A stretch of 64,000 nucleotides of DNA from Gordius sp. MW1 (lineage: Eukaryota; Nematomorpha; Gordioida; Gordea; Gordiidae). The notes beneath the pieces are model-generated. The model ran no database searches and was not told where the DNA came from. It saw only the letters and a list, made by a program, of their open reading frames with translations. Where the stretch lies: assembly GCA_964036665.1 (NCBI GenBank), contig OZ038526.1:8308001-8372000 (forward strand), given 5' to 3'. The position numbers were made by a program, and so were the translations under genes. Of the stretch, positions 25,198-36,886 are shown piece after piece (the stretch's first letter is position 1; every line of letters begins with the position of its first letter).

Positions 25198-25575
25198 GTG
25201 GCGTAGCCAAGGACTCCCCCTCCATAGCCTTAAATTAATAAAAAATTGATACAAATAAAATATGCTGCCCTAACTGCCGGGCCTAAAGTGACGATTATAA
25301 ATTTCAGGCAATTTTGTCATATAATTCTAGAATTTGTATAATTAAAAATGTGACAAAAAAACATTAGAAAAATCTCATTGTTTTGGTGCCCGCCCAGGCC
25401 TACTTGAAAATTTTAATTTATGCCGAGTGCCTGCCCGGCCCCTTTGCCGTGTGGGCCCAGCAGCGTGCCCGACTTTTTGTTTATTTAATTTTTATTTTTA
25501 ATTACAAATTGAATGCTTAAAAAATTTTCTGCCAGCTTCCCCCCCCCCCTTGAGAAAAAACCTTGGCTACGCGCC
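25198..25575. mobile_element. G-run MITE family copy, expanded
   Basis: Left end GTGGCGTAGCCAAGG and right end CCTTGGCTACGCG with a C run inside. At about 378 bp it is longer than the usual copy (about 145-170 bp) because a GGCCCG-rich segment (25265-25470) lies inside, probably a nested insertion. Confidence 0.6.
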
Positions 25576-26109
25576 TGAGAGCGGAGAACTAATTTATACG
25601 CGGAAATTTTAGATGCCTGTGTTTTTTGCATCAAAATAGTTCCATTATCGATTAGTAATTTTATTATGAGCGTTTTATTTTTTAATAAAAAGTTTTACCA
25701 AAATTGAGTTTGGTTTAATTTCTGCAATTATTAAAATTCCGGGCCATGTCCGGACCTTGTTTTTAAAGATGCTAAAATTTGGGCCAGGGCCGGGCCTGAT
25801 TTTTTTGTGATTTTAAATTCCGGGCTTGGGCCGGGCCTTATAAAAATCGATTTTGCAGGTCTCTATCTAATACACACATATATTCTCGAAGTTGTGTTCA
25901 TTACCTTTGCACAATAAAATATAAGGCAGCTAGAGCGTACCTTTGATTCAACAGCCTACTACGTTTTTAATTACGTAAAGATGATCCATAAAATAGACAA
26001 AAACGCTTATTAAATAATTGAATAAAAATATTTCTCAAATTATTCAAGAGCCAACAAGGGCCTTAAAAATTTATAATTAGATTTTGCTATTAAAACGCCG
26101 ATTTTTTGA

Positions 26110-27850
26110 CGTTACATAAATCTTGGTGAGTATTTGACTTTGGGAAAATTAGCGGAACAGAAAGCTAATATTGGAATAAAAATTTTAGATTTAGCAATAT
26201 CTCGGTGTGTTTTACGATCTTCTGCATTTGAAAGTGGGTTAAAATTGTTATTAAATGACGCGATATTAACGCAGATAATGTCACAAGCGAGGATTACCAT
26301 CCTCCCAGGGGATTTACAACATCAGTCCGGACGCATCCTACCTTCTAGATCGAGGATGGATGGAATGCCGGTTTTCTAACGATTGAATCAAAAGGTTTAA
26401 CTTTTGATTACAAAGCGATATTTATTTAACTTTCAATGGAGTGGGTGATGAGCCCACGTATATATTTCTTTGTTGCAATTTTTGAAGGAATATTTTTCGG
26501 TAATTTTTATCAGAGACCAGATTGCCCGGCCCGGCCCGCTGCCCGAACATTTATTTTCGAGTGAGCCCGGGCGTTCACGATGATAGGATTCGGGCTTAAT
26601 AAAATTTGTTAGATAATGTATTATTTTGTTACTTTTTTATTTGATTGTATATAAAAATGCTAAAAGAGTTAAGAAACTTGCTTTTGCCATCTGTCCCCGA
26701 GTTATTTCTATAATTTTTGCCCGAACCACTCTATTTCTATCAAGTCCCTATCCCTAGCGACGTTTATGGAAAGGATTGAAATATTATATTTATGTAGCCC
26801 TTTCATTGTTCATAATTCACATGTGCCGTCTATACATAATACAAAACGTCATGCTCAAATTGACACAATGCATGCAAGTGTTAACATTTAAACTCTATTG
26901 ATAAATTATTGTTAAAAAGTAAGTTCTAAGAGCACAGATTGACTAATTGAACTAATTTTATTCATTTAGAAGTTTATTCATAGTGTAGGGGCTTAAACGA
27001 GCTAACCCAAAAGGGGAGTATTATTTTGTTTATTGTAAGAGTATTTATAAAATATGTATACTTTAAACTTAATTAAAAAATTGCTTATAAATATTTTGAA
27101 GGACATCGGCTTTAATAATATTTTGTTGTTATATGATTTGTAAACGTTCTAACATGTTTGTACCTAAATGCATTAGCAATTAATATATTAGTGTGACCTA
27201 AGCGGTTTTGCCAGTGATGACATTATTTTAAAGAAACTCTGGCCAAAATTTTTAGAAAGACCATATACTACGTTTTTTGACCCATTAGGATTAAAATTGA
27301 AGATCAAAAGTTTTATTTGGAAAAATCATTCGACTTTTAAATAATATAGGAAATCATATCTTGTCCGTGATAATAAAATATTTCTATATTTGTTTGATTC
27401 AATATACCATTAATTTAATGCTTATTTTTTGGTTGAAAGAATTTGAGATCGCAAAATTTCAGGCCTAACAGGCAAATTTAATATTTCGGGCCAAGCATTT
27501 CGGGCAGCTCTAATGTTTCGGGCGGGCCCGGGCGGACACGTAGAAGGGTTCGGGCGGGCTTGGGCGGGCAATGAAGTTAAAAAATTGAACCGGGCCGGGT
27601 TCGGGCATAAAATTTCAAACAAATCTGACCTCTTATTTTTATACCTAGTAGGAGGGCTATTGCATACGAAAGTTCTGGATTTGAGAGTAGAAGCCCTTAG
27701 TAATTGCTTCAGTATCACAACTCGAAAGTAGATAAGCGACGGAGCGTGATATTATACTGGCATCCCAATCTCGCTGTTTGGCCGACTCTGGTATGCTGAC
27801 TCCTGGTATGACGTTCTCATGCCAAGACGATATGGTCAATTCATGTTAAA
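26110..27850 (-). pseudogene. retroelement C-terminus split by a hAT insertion
   Basis: Minus strand. 27839-27657 reads SAKQRDWDASIISRSVAYLL, then SSCDTE. The frame is then cut by the hAT element at 26511-27634. Below it come the CKNC-like FKNCNKE, AHHPLH, GIPSILDLEGRMRPD, then the segment SNAEDRKTHRDIAKSKIFIP, ending about 26112. This is the same domain order as the copy at 13270-14300. Removing the hAT and one 8-bp duplication restores colinearity. Internal stops show that it was decaying as well. Confidence 0.7.
26511..27634. mobile_element. non-autonomous hAT element inserted in retroelement
   Basis: Left end CAGAGACCAGATTGCCCGG; right end reverse-complemented AAGAGGTCAGATTTG. The 8-bp flanks ATTTTTAT (26503-26510 and 27635-27642) are identical. 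GGGCGGGCTTGGGCGGGC-type repeats lie inside each end. It shares internal sequence (AGCCCTTTCATTGTTC and CATGTGCCGTCTATAC) with the hAT at 57373-58191. No transposase frame. Confidence 0.85.
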
Positions 27851-28069
27851 AATCATGTGATTGAGAGTTTGAGTTAAACAAAGATCCTTTACATATTAAA
27901 AGGACGAGATAAAAGCCACAAGGGAGATAGTCAATGAGGACCTTATTTCTAAGCGCCCAATTTTGGTTGGAAGGGTGACTTGCAGCCAACTGATAATAAT
28001 AAAAAGTAGATTCAAAAATTTCTCCACGAGATTTTGTATTGTAGATTCTTTTACTTTTCAAATATTTTG

Positions 28070-28700
28070 GAGATGTTTAAAAGTTTTTTACCATGAAAAA
28101 AGCTTGATGTATTGGTAGTAATATTAAAAGATTAAATTTTGAGGCTAAAAGGGTTTAATGCTTGTTTAAAAAGCCATGTAAACAAGAAAATCCGCATATA
28201 GTCGAGCCGAGCATTAAAATATTTTCTTTATTCACTGTAAAATATGGTTTAAATATAGAATACTGATCAAACAAGGGGAGTTTAAAACTTCGCATTTAGC
28301 ATCATGTGTAAGATTTAAGGATGTGTAATAGTCTTCAATTATGCTAATGGCTTTGGCTACTTCTACATTGATGCCTGCCAAAGTCGCATCATCTCGATTC
28401 CTCACATGTAAAGAAAGGTTGCACTGGTTATTAATTTAATTTAAATTCTTTTACACCGCAGCAAAATAATAAAAGTCCTAAAGTAAGCTAGGGCGTACCT
28501 TATTCAACAGATTGAGTATTTAGCAATATCTAATTTTCTAAGTTAATTTACAAAGTATATCACAGTTAGCTTGATTGGAGATGAACGTTACAAGCACCCA
28601 ACCGCTAGATGACCAACTAAAATACCCAAAATAAACAGGTTTTCATACCTCGGTTCAATGCTACCAAGAAAAAGGTTGCGCAACATAGTGGTGCGGAAAA
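28070..28700. other. no gene seen; possible RTE scrap
   Basis: AT-rich. On the + strand near 28637 a short frame reads RFSYLGSML, similar to the FxYLGS motif at the end of RTE reverse transcriptases, but it is too short to call on its own. Confidence 0.3.
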
Positions 28701-28778
28701 ACATAGAAAAATCTCGGTCTCGAGACGAGAATTTGAAAAACTGACCCGAGATCGAGACGAGGATTTTGATGTTGAGAC

Positions 28779-29237
28779 CATAGACTACATAGACTGCCCA
28801 TGTTATATGTTCCATATGGCAAATTGTGTGTGAAATTTGCCTCCATTTTGAATAACACTACCGTCCTATATCACATAATGGCGTTTTGCGCTGTACCGTT
28901 TTGTTCGAACAGGAGAGGTAAAGAAAAAAATTTTTGATACCATAAATAAGTAAGATATTACAAAATATATGATATTTTTAAAAATTTATTATTGACACAT
29001 TTCATAAAAATTAAAAATGTAAAAACTGTAATGATGTTAAAATTTTTTAAAAATATAATATATTTTGTAATATCTTACTTATTTATGGAATCAAAACCAT
29101 TTTTTTTACCTCTCCTGTTCGAACAAAACGGCACAGCGCAAAACGCCATTATGTGGTATAGGACGGTAGTGTTATTCAAAATGGCGGAAAAAAACACACA
29201 CATTTTATACCGTGATGAGCAGTCTATGTAGTCTATG
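28779..29237. mobile_element. foldback MITE with 8-bp target duplication
   Basis: The ends are CATAGACTACATAGACTGC and its exact complement, and most of the 459 bp folds back. The conserved arm block CGTTTTGTTCGAACAGGAGAGG recurs inverted at about 29110-29130. The flanks GTTGAGAC at 28771-28778 and 29238-29245 are identical. The 8-bp duplication places it with hAT-mobilised MITEs. Confidence 0.85.
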
Positions 29238-29518
29238 GTTGAGACGAGACAATACGAAATTTTTTTGGCGAGATCTCGGCGTTTTGTGCCTATTCGATTT
29301 TAGTGAATTATTGTGTATTTTAATTTGCATTATTTACATTTAAGGTATTAAATATAAATCAATATGATTGGAATATATTTGATATTAAAAAATACATAAA
29401 TGTGGTAATTATTATATTTTTTGTAAAAATATAAAATTTGGCAATCATTTATACCTAAGTATGGATGGCCCCTAGGTAATAATCTACCACATATTTGTAT
29501 CCATAGCATGATTAAATA

Positions 29519-29845
29519 TTACAAAATTTTAGGCGTCGACGTATCCTCTAGCCTTTCGTATCGAATTAAAGGTTCATAAACCTTTCTTCTTTCGAAAAAT
29601 ACTTTTCTTTCAAAATCCATAACAAGGGAACGATGATGCCTGGCCATTCCTTCTCCCGGTATTGCTTTGAAATCTAATATTCCATAAGCTCTTAAGCCAC
29701 ATGAGCATATAGTTTTGATTAAAATGCTTCCCACTTCTATAAGTCGCAATTATCTAGGCGTTTATGAAAATGGGTGTTAACGATCGCCATGTCGTATGCT
29801 TGAAACATTTGGAAAAATTTTTGCCTTCTTTGTTCTTCAAAAGTA
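29519..29845 (-). pseudogene. RTE retrotransposon endonuclease fragment
   Basis: Minus strand reads EEQRRQKFFQMFQAYDMAIV, then NTHFHKR, and after a frameshift ILDFKAIPGEGMARHHRSLV and MDF. These correspond to the NTxFxKR and DxKVIPGExVAxQHRLxVxD motifs of the apurinic-type endonuclease in RTE elements. Frameshifted and truncated. A G-run MITE (29846-29937) sits at its upstream edge. Confidence 0.7.
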
Positions 29846-29937
29846 GCCAGGGGGGGGTCAGGGAGGGGTGGTTGCCCCCTGTCCCTTCCTAAATTATTAT
29901 TGCCCCCTCTAATTCCACTGCTGGTCACGCTCATACT
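29846..29937. mobile_element. short G-run MITE copy
   Basis: In reverse complement it runs from ATGAGCGTGACCAGCAGTGG through GGGGGCAATAATAATTTAGG to CCCCCCCTGGCTAC, the consensus of the GGCGTAGCC family with the centre deleted. Confidence 0.65.
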
Positions 29938-29961
29938 TATTCCTATAATAATGCTAGTTAT

Positions 29962-30060
29962 ATTGTCGTGTCTATATCTTATGTGCACCTAGTTATCAAT
30001 GTTAATAATAATTGTCGTTTCTATATCTTATGTGCACCTAGTTATCAATGTTAATAATAA
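29962..30060. repeat. 49-bp tandem duplication
   Basis: TCTATATCTTATGTGCACCT plus AGTTATCAATGTTAATAATAAT occurs twice back to back with a single early difference (GTCGTG versus GTCGTT). Confidence 0.9.
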
Positions 30061-30489
30061 TGTTATTATTAAAGGTCACTCGCACTTTGTGGTTTTAACG
30101 CTATAGTAAACATGTAAAAACTGTATGGGCTATGATTGTTGATGGTAATTTCGATGGACTAAAAAGTTTGCACTTAAATATGATAAAATATAGCCGAACT
30201 TATGAATTTTTTAGTTTATTTATATTTAACTGACCCAATGAATAGATACAAACTTCATAAGTTGCTAGAACTATACCAAAGAAAATATTATCTTTATGAA
30301 TTAGTTCATATCTTAATATTGTAAATGATATGTCGTATCATGCTAAATCCTTAAAAGGCTGTGTATTAAGGTTTTTGGAAAATATAAAGATTTGCCATTT
30401 GGATTTTCTTAACACTAATATTTTTTAATGAAACAGGAGAAATTTTTATTTCGCATCGTCGAGACCGAGATTTTTCTAGAGTGATCTCG

Positions 30490-32530
30490 TGTCACGTGGA
30501 AAGGGCAAGTGTACAAAGTTATTGAAACTAAGAAGATTTATCAAAACATGGCCCTTACCCGATCAAGATGGAAGAAACTCATCGAAACAAACCCCACGAC
30601 AGTGAGATCAAATACTTGTTAAAGAAAAAGAAGAAGAATATGACCTCATAAAATCGCTGTTATTGATCTTATTTCTCAATACAAAACCCTTAAGAATTAA
30701 AAAAATTTATGTTTTGCCTTCCCTAATTGAACTTTTAAAGTTTTCGCCCCCCACCCACCCTAATCCAAAACCTGGCTGCTCCCATGATAACGTATGCTAA
30801 ATTACGGAATATTTTGCAAGTATGAGTATATTTTTAGGGTGTTGCTTATTAAAGTTAAAAACATAAAAAAAAACGAATAAATACATAATTGAATAGAAAA
30901 ATATAAAACATAAATAAGAAAAATTAAATTTTATAGCTCAAATAATCACAAATATCATTTGCCAATAGCGGACAGATATGCGATTAGATAAAAATTTTCG
31001 TTTTAGCAAAACCGGGTAAAATTACCAATATTTTCCACGCTAAACGATATTTTAAATTTAAAATAAATTACAATTAGCTATATAACCTTTTCAATCTTGT
31101 AATGTAATATATAAGAGCAAAAATTATTGCAGTATTTAATTCAATTTTCGCTTAATTCAAATGCTCATTACAATCATCAATTGCTCATTAAATAATTTAA
31201 GGCTAAAGATTTTAATGATTTTCTCAATATTTAATTATTTGCTTAGTTCTTTATTCCAATGTTATTGAGTAACTTTTTTGCTCCGTAACTGAAATTAATT
31301 TAAAATTAGATATGTACTTAAGCGAGAGTCGAACAGAAATTCGAATGGTATAAGTCTTAAATGTTAACCACCCTCTAATAGTCCTTTTAACAAGAATACA
31401 ATTTTTTTGTTGACTATTGTATTACAAAATCAATTAATTCTTATTAATTCTACTTTCTCTAAATGTAGAGGAAAGGACAAAGCTTTTAAAGGTAATATAA
31501 TACATCATTTATAAGTTTCTTAATGAAATTTATCTCAACAATTACTTGCCATTTAATTGGTTGGAGGGGGAGCAAAATAATTCAAGATGTTTAGAAAACT
31601 TTTAAAATAGATTGCTAACAAAGAAACACCCCTCTATCTGTTTTATAATGATTGTAAATATATAAAATCATGAATTTGTGAGAGGCAAAATAATATTTAT
31701 AAAATATAAGCGCTGAAATTGAATAATATCGAAAATAATGAATTTTAATTATTAAGCATTTTTGAATTATATACTGGGCACATTAATAAAATACTGAGCA
31801 CATTGAGCATTTTTGGATTTTAATACTAAGCATTTAAATAAAACCTAATATATACCAGATTTTCGTTTAACTAGGGGAAATACCTTTGAAAATATCTCAA
31901 AATAATTTATCTCTGATTGTTACATCTCTATGAAATATAGATTAGTTTGTTTCTATTTCCAAATAATATATTTATTTTTAATTGCTTTTTATAAATAACT
32001 TAATAAATAAAATGGAAATAACATTGAATTACGAGTTATTAAGTTTATGATCATTAAATGGTACATTATTTAACTTAATTTTATTTGTAAAGTGTTGTAA
32101 AACCCCATTTAACATCGATTTTCGCTAATAGGCTTGATAGTTGATATAATATATGAAAATTTGTGTAATTTGTTTAAAACATTTATTTATTACTATAATT
32201 TTTATTATAGCAATACTCGATATATATTTATAAAAAGTTAGGGTGCAAGTTAATAATAATTGTTTATAAAATTTGTATTCTATTTAATTAAAGTTTAAAA
32301 AACATTCTTATTATTTGACCGGAAGGAATAGCGTTTGATGACGAATTATATACAAACTTATTTTGCATCCTAAAATTTACAATATTACCTCAGTAGAAGT
32401 ATAGTCTAAGTTATACTTATATCGACATTATATTATATTCTTTATTGTTTTGTTATATATTATAATAAACATATTAAAAGTTAAACAAGTTGATTGGCAA
32501 CAACAGGTGAATCTAAATTGGATTTGGGTA
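30490..32530. other. no gene seen
   Basis: About 2 kb of strongly AT-rich sequence with stops in all frames. A + strand stretch at about 30500-30640 ends in a purine-rich run. I see no transposon termini or exon signals. Confidence 0.3.
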
Positions 32531-32535
32531 CACAT

Positions 32536-32720
32536 AAGGGTAGCCAGGTTTTGGATTGAGGGGGGGGGGGGGGGGGGAGGGGGGGGGGGGCGAATTTTTT
32601 TTAAGGTCAATTGGGGGGGGGGGGCAAAACATAATTTTTTAAAATTTTTAATGGTTTTTGTATTGAATTTTTTTTGTCATTTAGGGGGGGGGGACCTTGC
32701 CCCCTCTGGCTACGCCCATA
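32536..32720. mobile_element. G-run MITE (GGCGTAGCC family)
   Basis: AAGGGTAGCCAGGTTTTGGA followed by G runs of more than ten, AT-rich core, another G run and CTGGCTACGCCCATA. Typical copy of the family; three separate G runs make it hard to sequence exactly. Confidence 0.75.
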
Positions 32721-33169
32721 TGGGTATATATATAATAACTTGAAATTTCAGCTGATGTTATTTAAAAACTATGACGAAATAAAGTATATACATATTTAAC
32801 ATAAATTAGCAACGGCTATTTAAAATATATTGGTTCTTATAATTAAAATTCACATAACAATTAAAATAATATAATTTAAGAGGCGTAGTGAGAATATGCG
32901 TAGTCTGGAGCTCATAGGTTCAAACTTCAAACCCTTTGGCACATCAAAGATTAAAAAAATCTCACATCGTCAACACGGCTGTCAGGCCCGAATAGGAAAG
33001 CATCCTCCCTGCCAAGTGCTTTATAAATGTTCAGAGTGATAAAAGCAATGAATGCGTTAGGGCGTCCACCTTAAATGAAACGCATGCTAGGCGCTTGTAT
33101 TTTGTGAAAGGTTAACGAGGGTCACTACATCTTCGGCAAACGGCTGCTGCTTAAGTAACTATTTTGCTA

Positions 33170-35840
33170 TGGACAAGATTGGGAGTGGGCTCGCTTAATG
33201 TTGGAACGATGACTGCATTATGCCGAGAAGTTGCTGACATAGCATATTACAAGAAACAAGATGGAAAGGAGCAAGGATCATAAGTGAAGGCTATAAACTT
33301 TACTTTAATGGCTTAAAAACGCATAATAAAGGCGTGACAATCATATTAGCCTCACATCAAGATATTGGATAGCATCTCAGTTATACATATTGATCAAATG
33401 TAGTATTATCATAATTTTTTATATCCTAACAGATAAAGTCATTTAGGTGCTCAGAAAAGGTGGCCGATTTATGATTTTAAAACTTTGCATATAAGGTCAA
33501 ATGATTAATGTAGTGTCCGGTTATGCTCCACTAATAGGTTGCACTGATGAAGAAAAGGATGACTTTCGGGAAGTATTAGAAGAAATGCTGCGCATGATAC
33601 CAAGAGCTGAGACAGTTTTGGAGCCGATATGGACAGTCACGTAGGCAAAACAAAAGAAGGATTTGAACGATACCATGGTGGAAATGGAAATGGATACGGA
33701 TCGAGAAACAATGAAAGCGAAAAAATATTTAAAAAAAAGTGGCATTTGATTTGACCACCACAAATACCTTCCTCAAAAAGAATGTAAATCACCTAATAAC
33801 ATACAGAGTGGGAATTGGTCTTGGCTGAACGACTTCCTCATAGTATCAAGAAAGGAATTAAAAAATGTACGCGATTGTAAGATTACAGGTGAAGCTATGC
33901 AGCCCATCACAGATCTGTTGTGATGGACTGTGTAATCTTTAAGGCGAAAACACAAAAGCCGAAGTGATTAAATGGGAAAGTCAAATGTTTTGGCTACTAA
34001 ATCTTTAAGATGTTTACAATGATCAAATAGTTTAACGGTTTTAGATACAACAGAATACTAAGGATACGTGAAATAACATAGCTAACACGGTACGATCAGT
34101 AGCGAGGTGTATTCTAGGAGAAGGCAAACCAGGTACACAAAAATTTAAAGAGACATAATGGTGGAACGAAGACGTGCAAAGCTTAGTCAAGTTGAATAGA
34201 AAGCTTTACAAATTATGGTCAGGCATCAGAAATGAAGAAACAAGATTGGCATATGCGAAAGCTAAATATGAGGCAAAACGTTGTGTGGCCAAGGCTAAAA
34301 CAGATGTCTACGAGAATTTGAACGTTAAGTTAACTAGTGAAGGGCAAAGAATGATCTACAAAATCGCAAAGAGGGCAAAGAACTTAAAGGATGTGGTAAG
34401 CGTAAATATTATAAAGAGCAAGGAAGGCATCTTTCTAACTCCGGACTTTATATCATAGGTCCTTCGGAAGAGTACTACAAAGAATTATTAAACAGTAAAT
34501 ATGGACCTTCCGACCACTGTGAAAGCGAGAACTATGAATATGACCCAGAGTTAGAAGTGACAGAAGAAGAGGTTCACTAGGTGCTTAAAAAGATGACCAT
34601 GGGTAAAGCAGTGGGACCTGATAATATAAATAGGGATTCAAATTGCGAGGGCCTCTAGGTGTACATTTACTTGCAAAGCTGTTTAACAAAATATTTGCAA
34701 GTGGTATGATGCCTGAGAAGAGGGAAAGCTATGTTATACCTTTCTATAAAATGAAGGGGGATGTACAAAGGTGCAATAACTATCGGCGGAAAAGTTACCG
34801 AGTCACGTAAAGAGGGTGCGGTAAAAAGTTATAGAAGGAGACTGCCAAAAATAATTTCAATAGATGAACAGCAATTTGGGTTGCTTAGAACGTCAACTTC
34901 AGATACAATAGAGGGTCACAAGCAACTTATGGATTTATAAAAGGAAAAACAAAAGGATCTTCATATGTGTTTCATCGATCTTGAGAACGCTTTCGATAAA
35001 GTTCAAAGGCAGTTAATATGGGAGAGCCTAAGTCTAATGGTGTACTCATCGCTTATATAATGCCAATATAGGATATGTATAGAAGCGCAAAAAGCGAAGA
35101 ACGGACATCTAGTGGTACATCAAGGGATTCAGTCTAAATGTCAGTGTGCATCAAGGATCGGCACTAAGTCCATGCTCAACAATGATGAATTCGAAAACTA
35201 AGAGGGCGTTCGTGATGACGCGCGAAGCGAAAAAAGGGAAGTTAATTTTTGGGCTAATTTATCAAACTCTTCATTTTTTTATTAATATCTTTATATTCAT
35301 CGTGAAATTTATCATATATCAACTGTATTTTTTGATAAGATCGTAATTAATTATATAAAAAATACATACATACCATATTCAATTTTTTAATCATCGCGCG
35401 AAAAGTACAAAATGATTTGTATCTTATTTTCGTTCGCCTTTTGTCGTGAGCGAAAATAATCGTCTGCGGTCTCACTAAGAACGCCTCCTATTTACAATTG
35501 TTATTTTCGTGATATATGATAAATTTCACGATTAAATATAAAGATATTAATAAAAAAAATGAAGGGTTGATAAATTAGCCCAAAAACTCACTTCGCTATT
35601 TTTCGCTTCGCGCGTCATAACGAACGCCGCGTAAGGCCCTAAAGCGCGGATCACCTTGGTGAATGCAATGCTTTTTGCGGATGATATAGTGCTGTGCGCT
35701 CAAATGTGGAATTAGTAACGCAGGATAAAGTGTGGGTGGATCGAATTGTAAGCAATGGTCTTAGGGTCAACTGAGATAAAACTGAATATGTGTGCTTGGA
35801 CGCGGGAAAATACAATAAAACACACCTTCAAATTCTTGAT
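33170..35840 (+). pseudogene. RTE-clade non-LTR retrotransposon, decayed
   Basis: The + strand retains RTE motifs in order. Endonuclease: LQETRWKGARIISEGYKLYF, then NGVTI-like NKGVTII, SVYAPLIGCTDEEKDDFREV and PRAETVLE. Reverse transcriptase: KKMTMGKAVGPDNI, FNKIFASGMMPEKRESYVIP, CFIDLENAFDKVQRQLIWES, SVHQGSALSPC and, after an insertion, the catalytic NAMLFADDIVLCA. A late SNGLRVN-DKTEYVCL completes the end. Stops and frameshifts occur throughout. The region is split between the HQGSALSP and FADD motifs by a foldback MITE at 35202-35631. The sequence before 33170 back to about 32880 may be its 5' part. Confidence 0.88.
35202..35631. mobile_element. foldback MITE, Harbinger-like (copy 2)
   Basis: Same family as 4996-5449: GGCGTTCGTGATGACGCGCG at the left and the complement at the right. 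TAA is duplicated at 35199-35201 and 35632-35634. It interrupts the reverse transcriptase frame of the RTE element just upstream of the FADD catalytic motif. Confidence 0.85.
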
Positions 35841-35849
35841 TAGCTTTTA

Positions 35850-36880
35850 TGGATAAATTATTAAAATGAGTATAATTATAAATTTTAAATAAATAAATTA
35901 TAACCCCAAAACGACCAAAACCAAACCAAAAGGTTACCAAAATAATTCACCTAAACGCTAAGGGTGTTTTTTTGTAAAAACGCCAAACGCTAAAGGTCGA
36001 CCAAAATTTAATGCCATTTTATAATATTTTAAATGAAGCTTTAATCTCAGGGCATTTTCTAAAAAATTTAAAAAAAATTTGGCATGCTTATAAAGTGTAA
36101 AAACTGCTTGCAAAATTGTAAAAAGGATAGCCTTAATATAAACAAGATGCCATAATCTTCACCCAATCTTAGCTACAGTCAAAACAATCAAAAACCATAA
36201 GATATTTAACAATAACTATTTACACTAAATTAAATCATTATCAACATGCTCATTTAGTTAATCTAGTTCGTTCCATTTTTTTAGTCAACCTATTTTCCAG
36301 ATAATAATTTTTTTAATAATAACAATTAAGAGTAGCTAACTCTATAATCTAGATATAGAACGTGTTGCTAATATAATAAATCTGAGTTGCTATATATATG
36401 CAATTGATGATGGAATAGAAATTGCTCAAAAAGCTTAATTTGTATGCTTTAAAATGTTTACTATTCCCTAGATCTATGCAATATTTATTTTATATTTAAA
36501 TATATCTTAGTGCTTAGACGTTAATAGGTTTTGGCTTATATTGTTTTTTTATATAAACTGCATAAACACAGAGAAATTCCATCAATGAGCATATTATGTT
36601 CGGCAAATTTGATCATTAAAATAAAGAACAAGAGTGTGTATAGCAGTTGCATCAAGCCTACACTGGGCACAGGGACTTGCAAAGTAAATGTCGAAAACAC
36701 CTGTGGGAATTGAATCGGCAAAGCTTTTTAGCTAAGTGTGCATGGGAATGGATTACTGTGTAAGTTAAAAAAATGCCTTCTTCCCCAAAACTTTGGCAAT
36801 TAGCATAGAGTCATTTGTACCATCGCACTCTCCATTATCTTGAGTGTTAATTGATGATTAGACTAATGGGGTATAATTGA
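35850..36880. other. no supported gene
   Basis: AT-rich sequence between the RTE relic and the 3' end of the unknown minus-strand gene. A + strand stretch at 36570-36715 has some coding character but no start, splice partner or known motif. Confidence 0.3.
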
Positions 36881-36886
36881 CCAGGG

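Larger units (their letters stand above)
24404..25866. mobile_element. decayed hAT element, GGCCCGG type
   Basis: The right end reads GATTTTGCAGGTCTCTA, the same TAGAGACCTGCA terminus as the hAT at 1891, with GGGCCGGGCC repeats inside it. The left side has matching GGCCCGG repeats but no clean terminus. A transposase relic lies at 24778-24930, and a G-run MITE is inserted at 25198-25575. Confidence 0.6.
28704..30478. mobile_element. composite element with perfect 20-bp inverted ends
   Basis: TAGAAAAATCTCGGTCTCGA at 28704-28723 returns as its exact reverse complement at 30459-30478. Extra TCTCG/CGAGA repeats lie next to the left end. Inside are a hAT-type foldback MITE, an RTE endonuclease relic, a G-run MITE and a tandem duplication, so this is a nested repeat region. 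No target duplication is evident, so the termini may be longer than seen. Confidence 0.5.

Noticed and set aside
27513-27731. Open frames in GC-rich DNA on both strands
   Set aside because: They arise from GGGCGGGC subterminal repeats of the hAT element, which rarely contain stops.
32450-32743. Open frame encoding a long poly-Gly stretch
   Set aside because: It is the translation of the G runs in a MITE; no real protein features.
32881-32960. tRNA-like GGTTCAAACTTC box near 32915
   Set aside because: No matching A box or cloverleaf; more likely part of the RTE 5' region or a decayed SINE.
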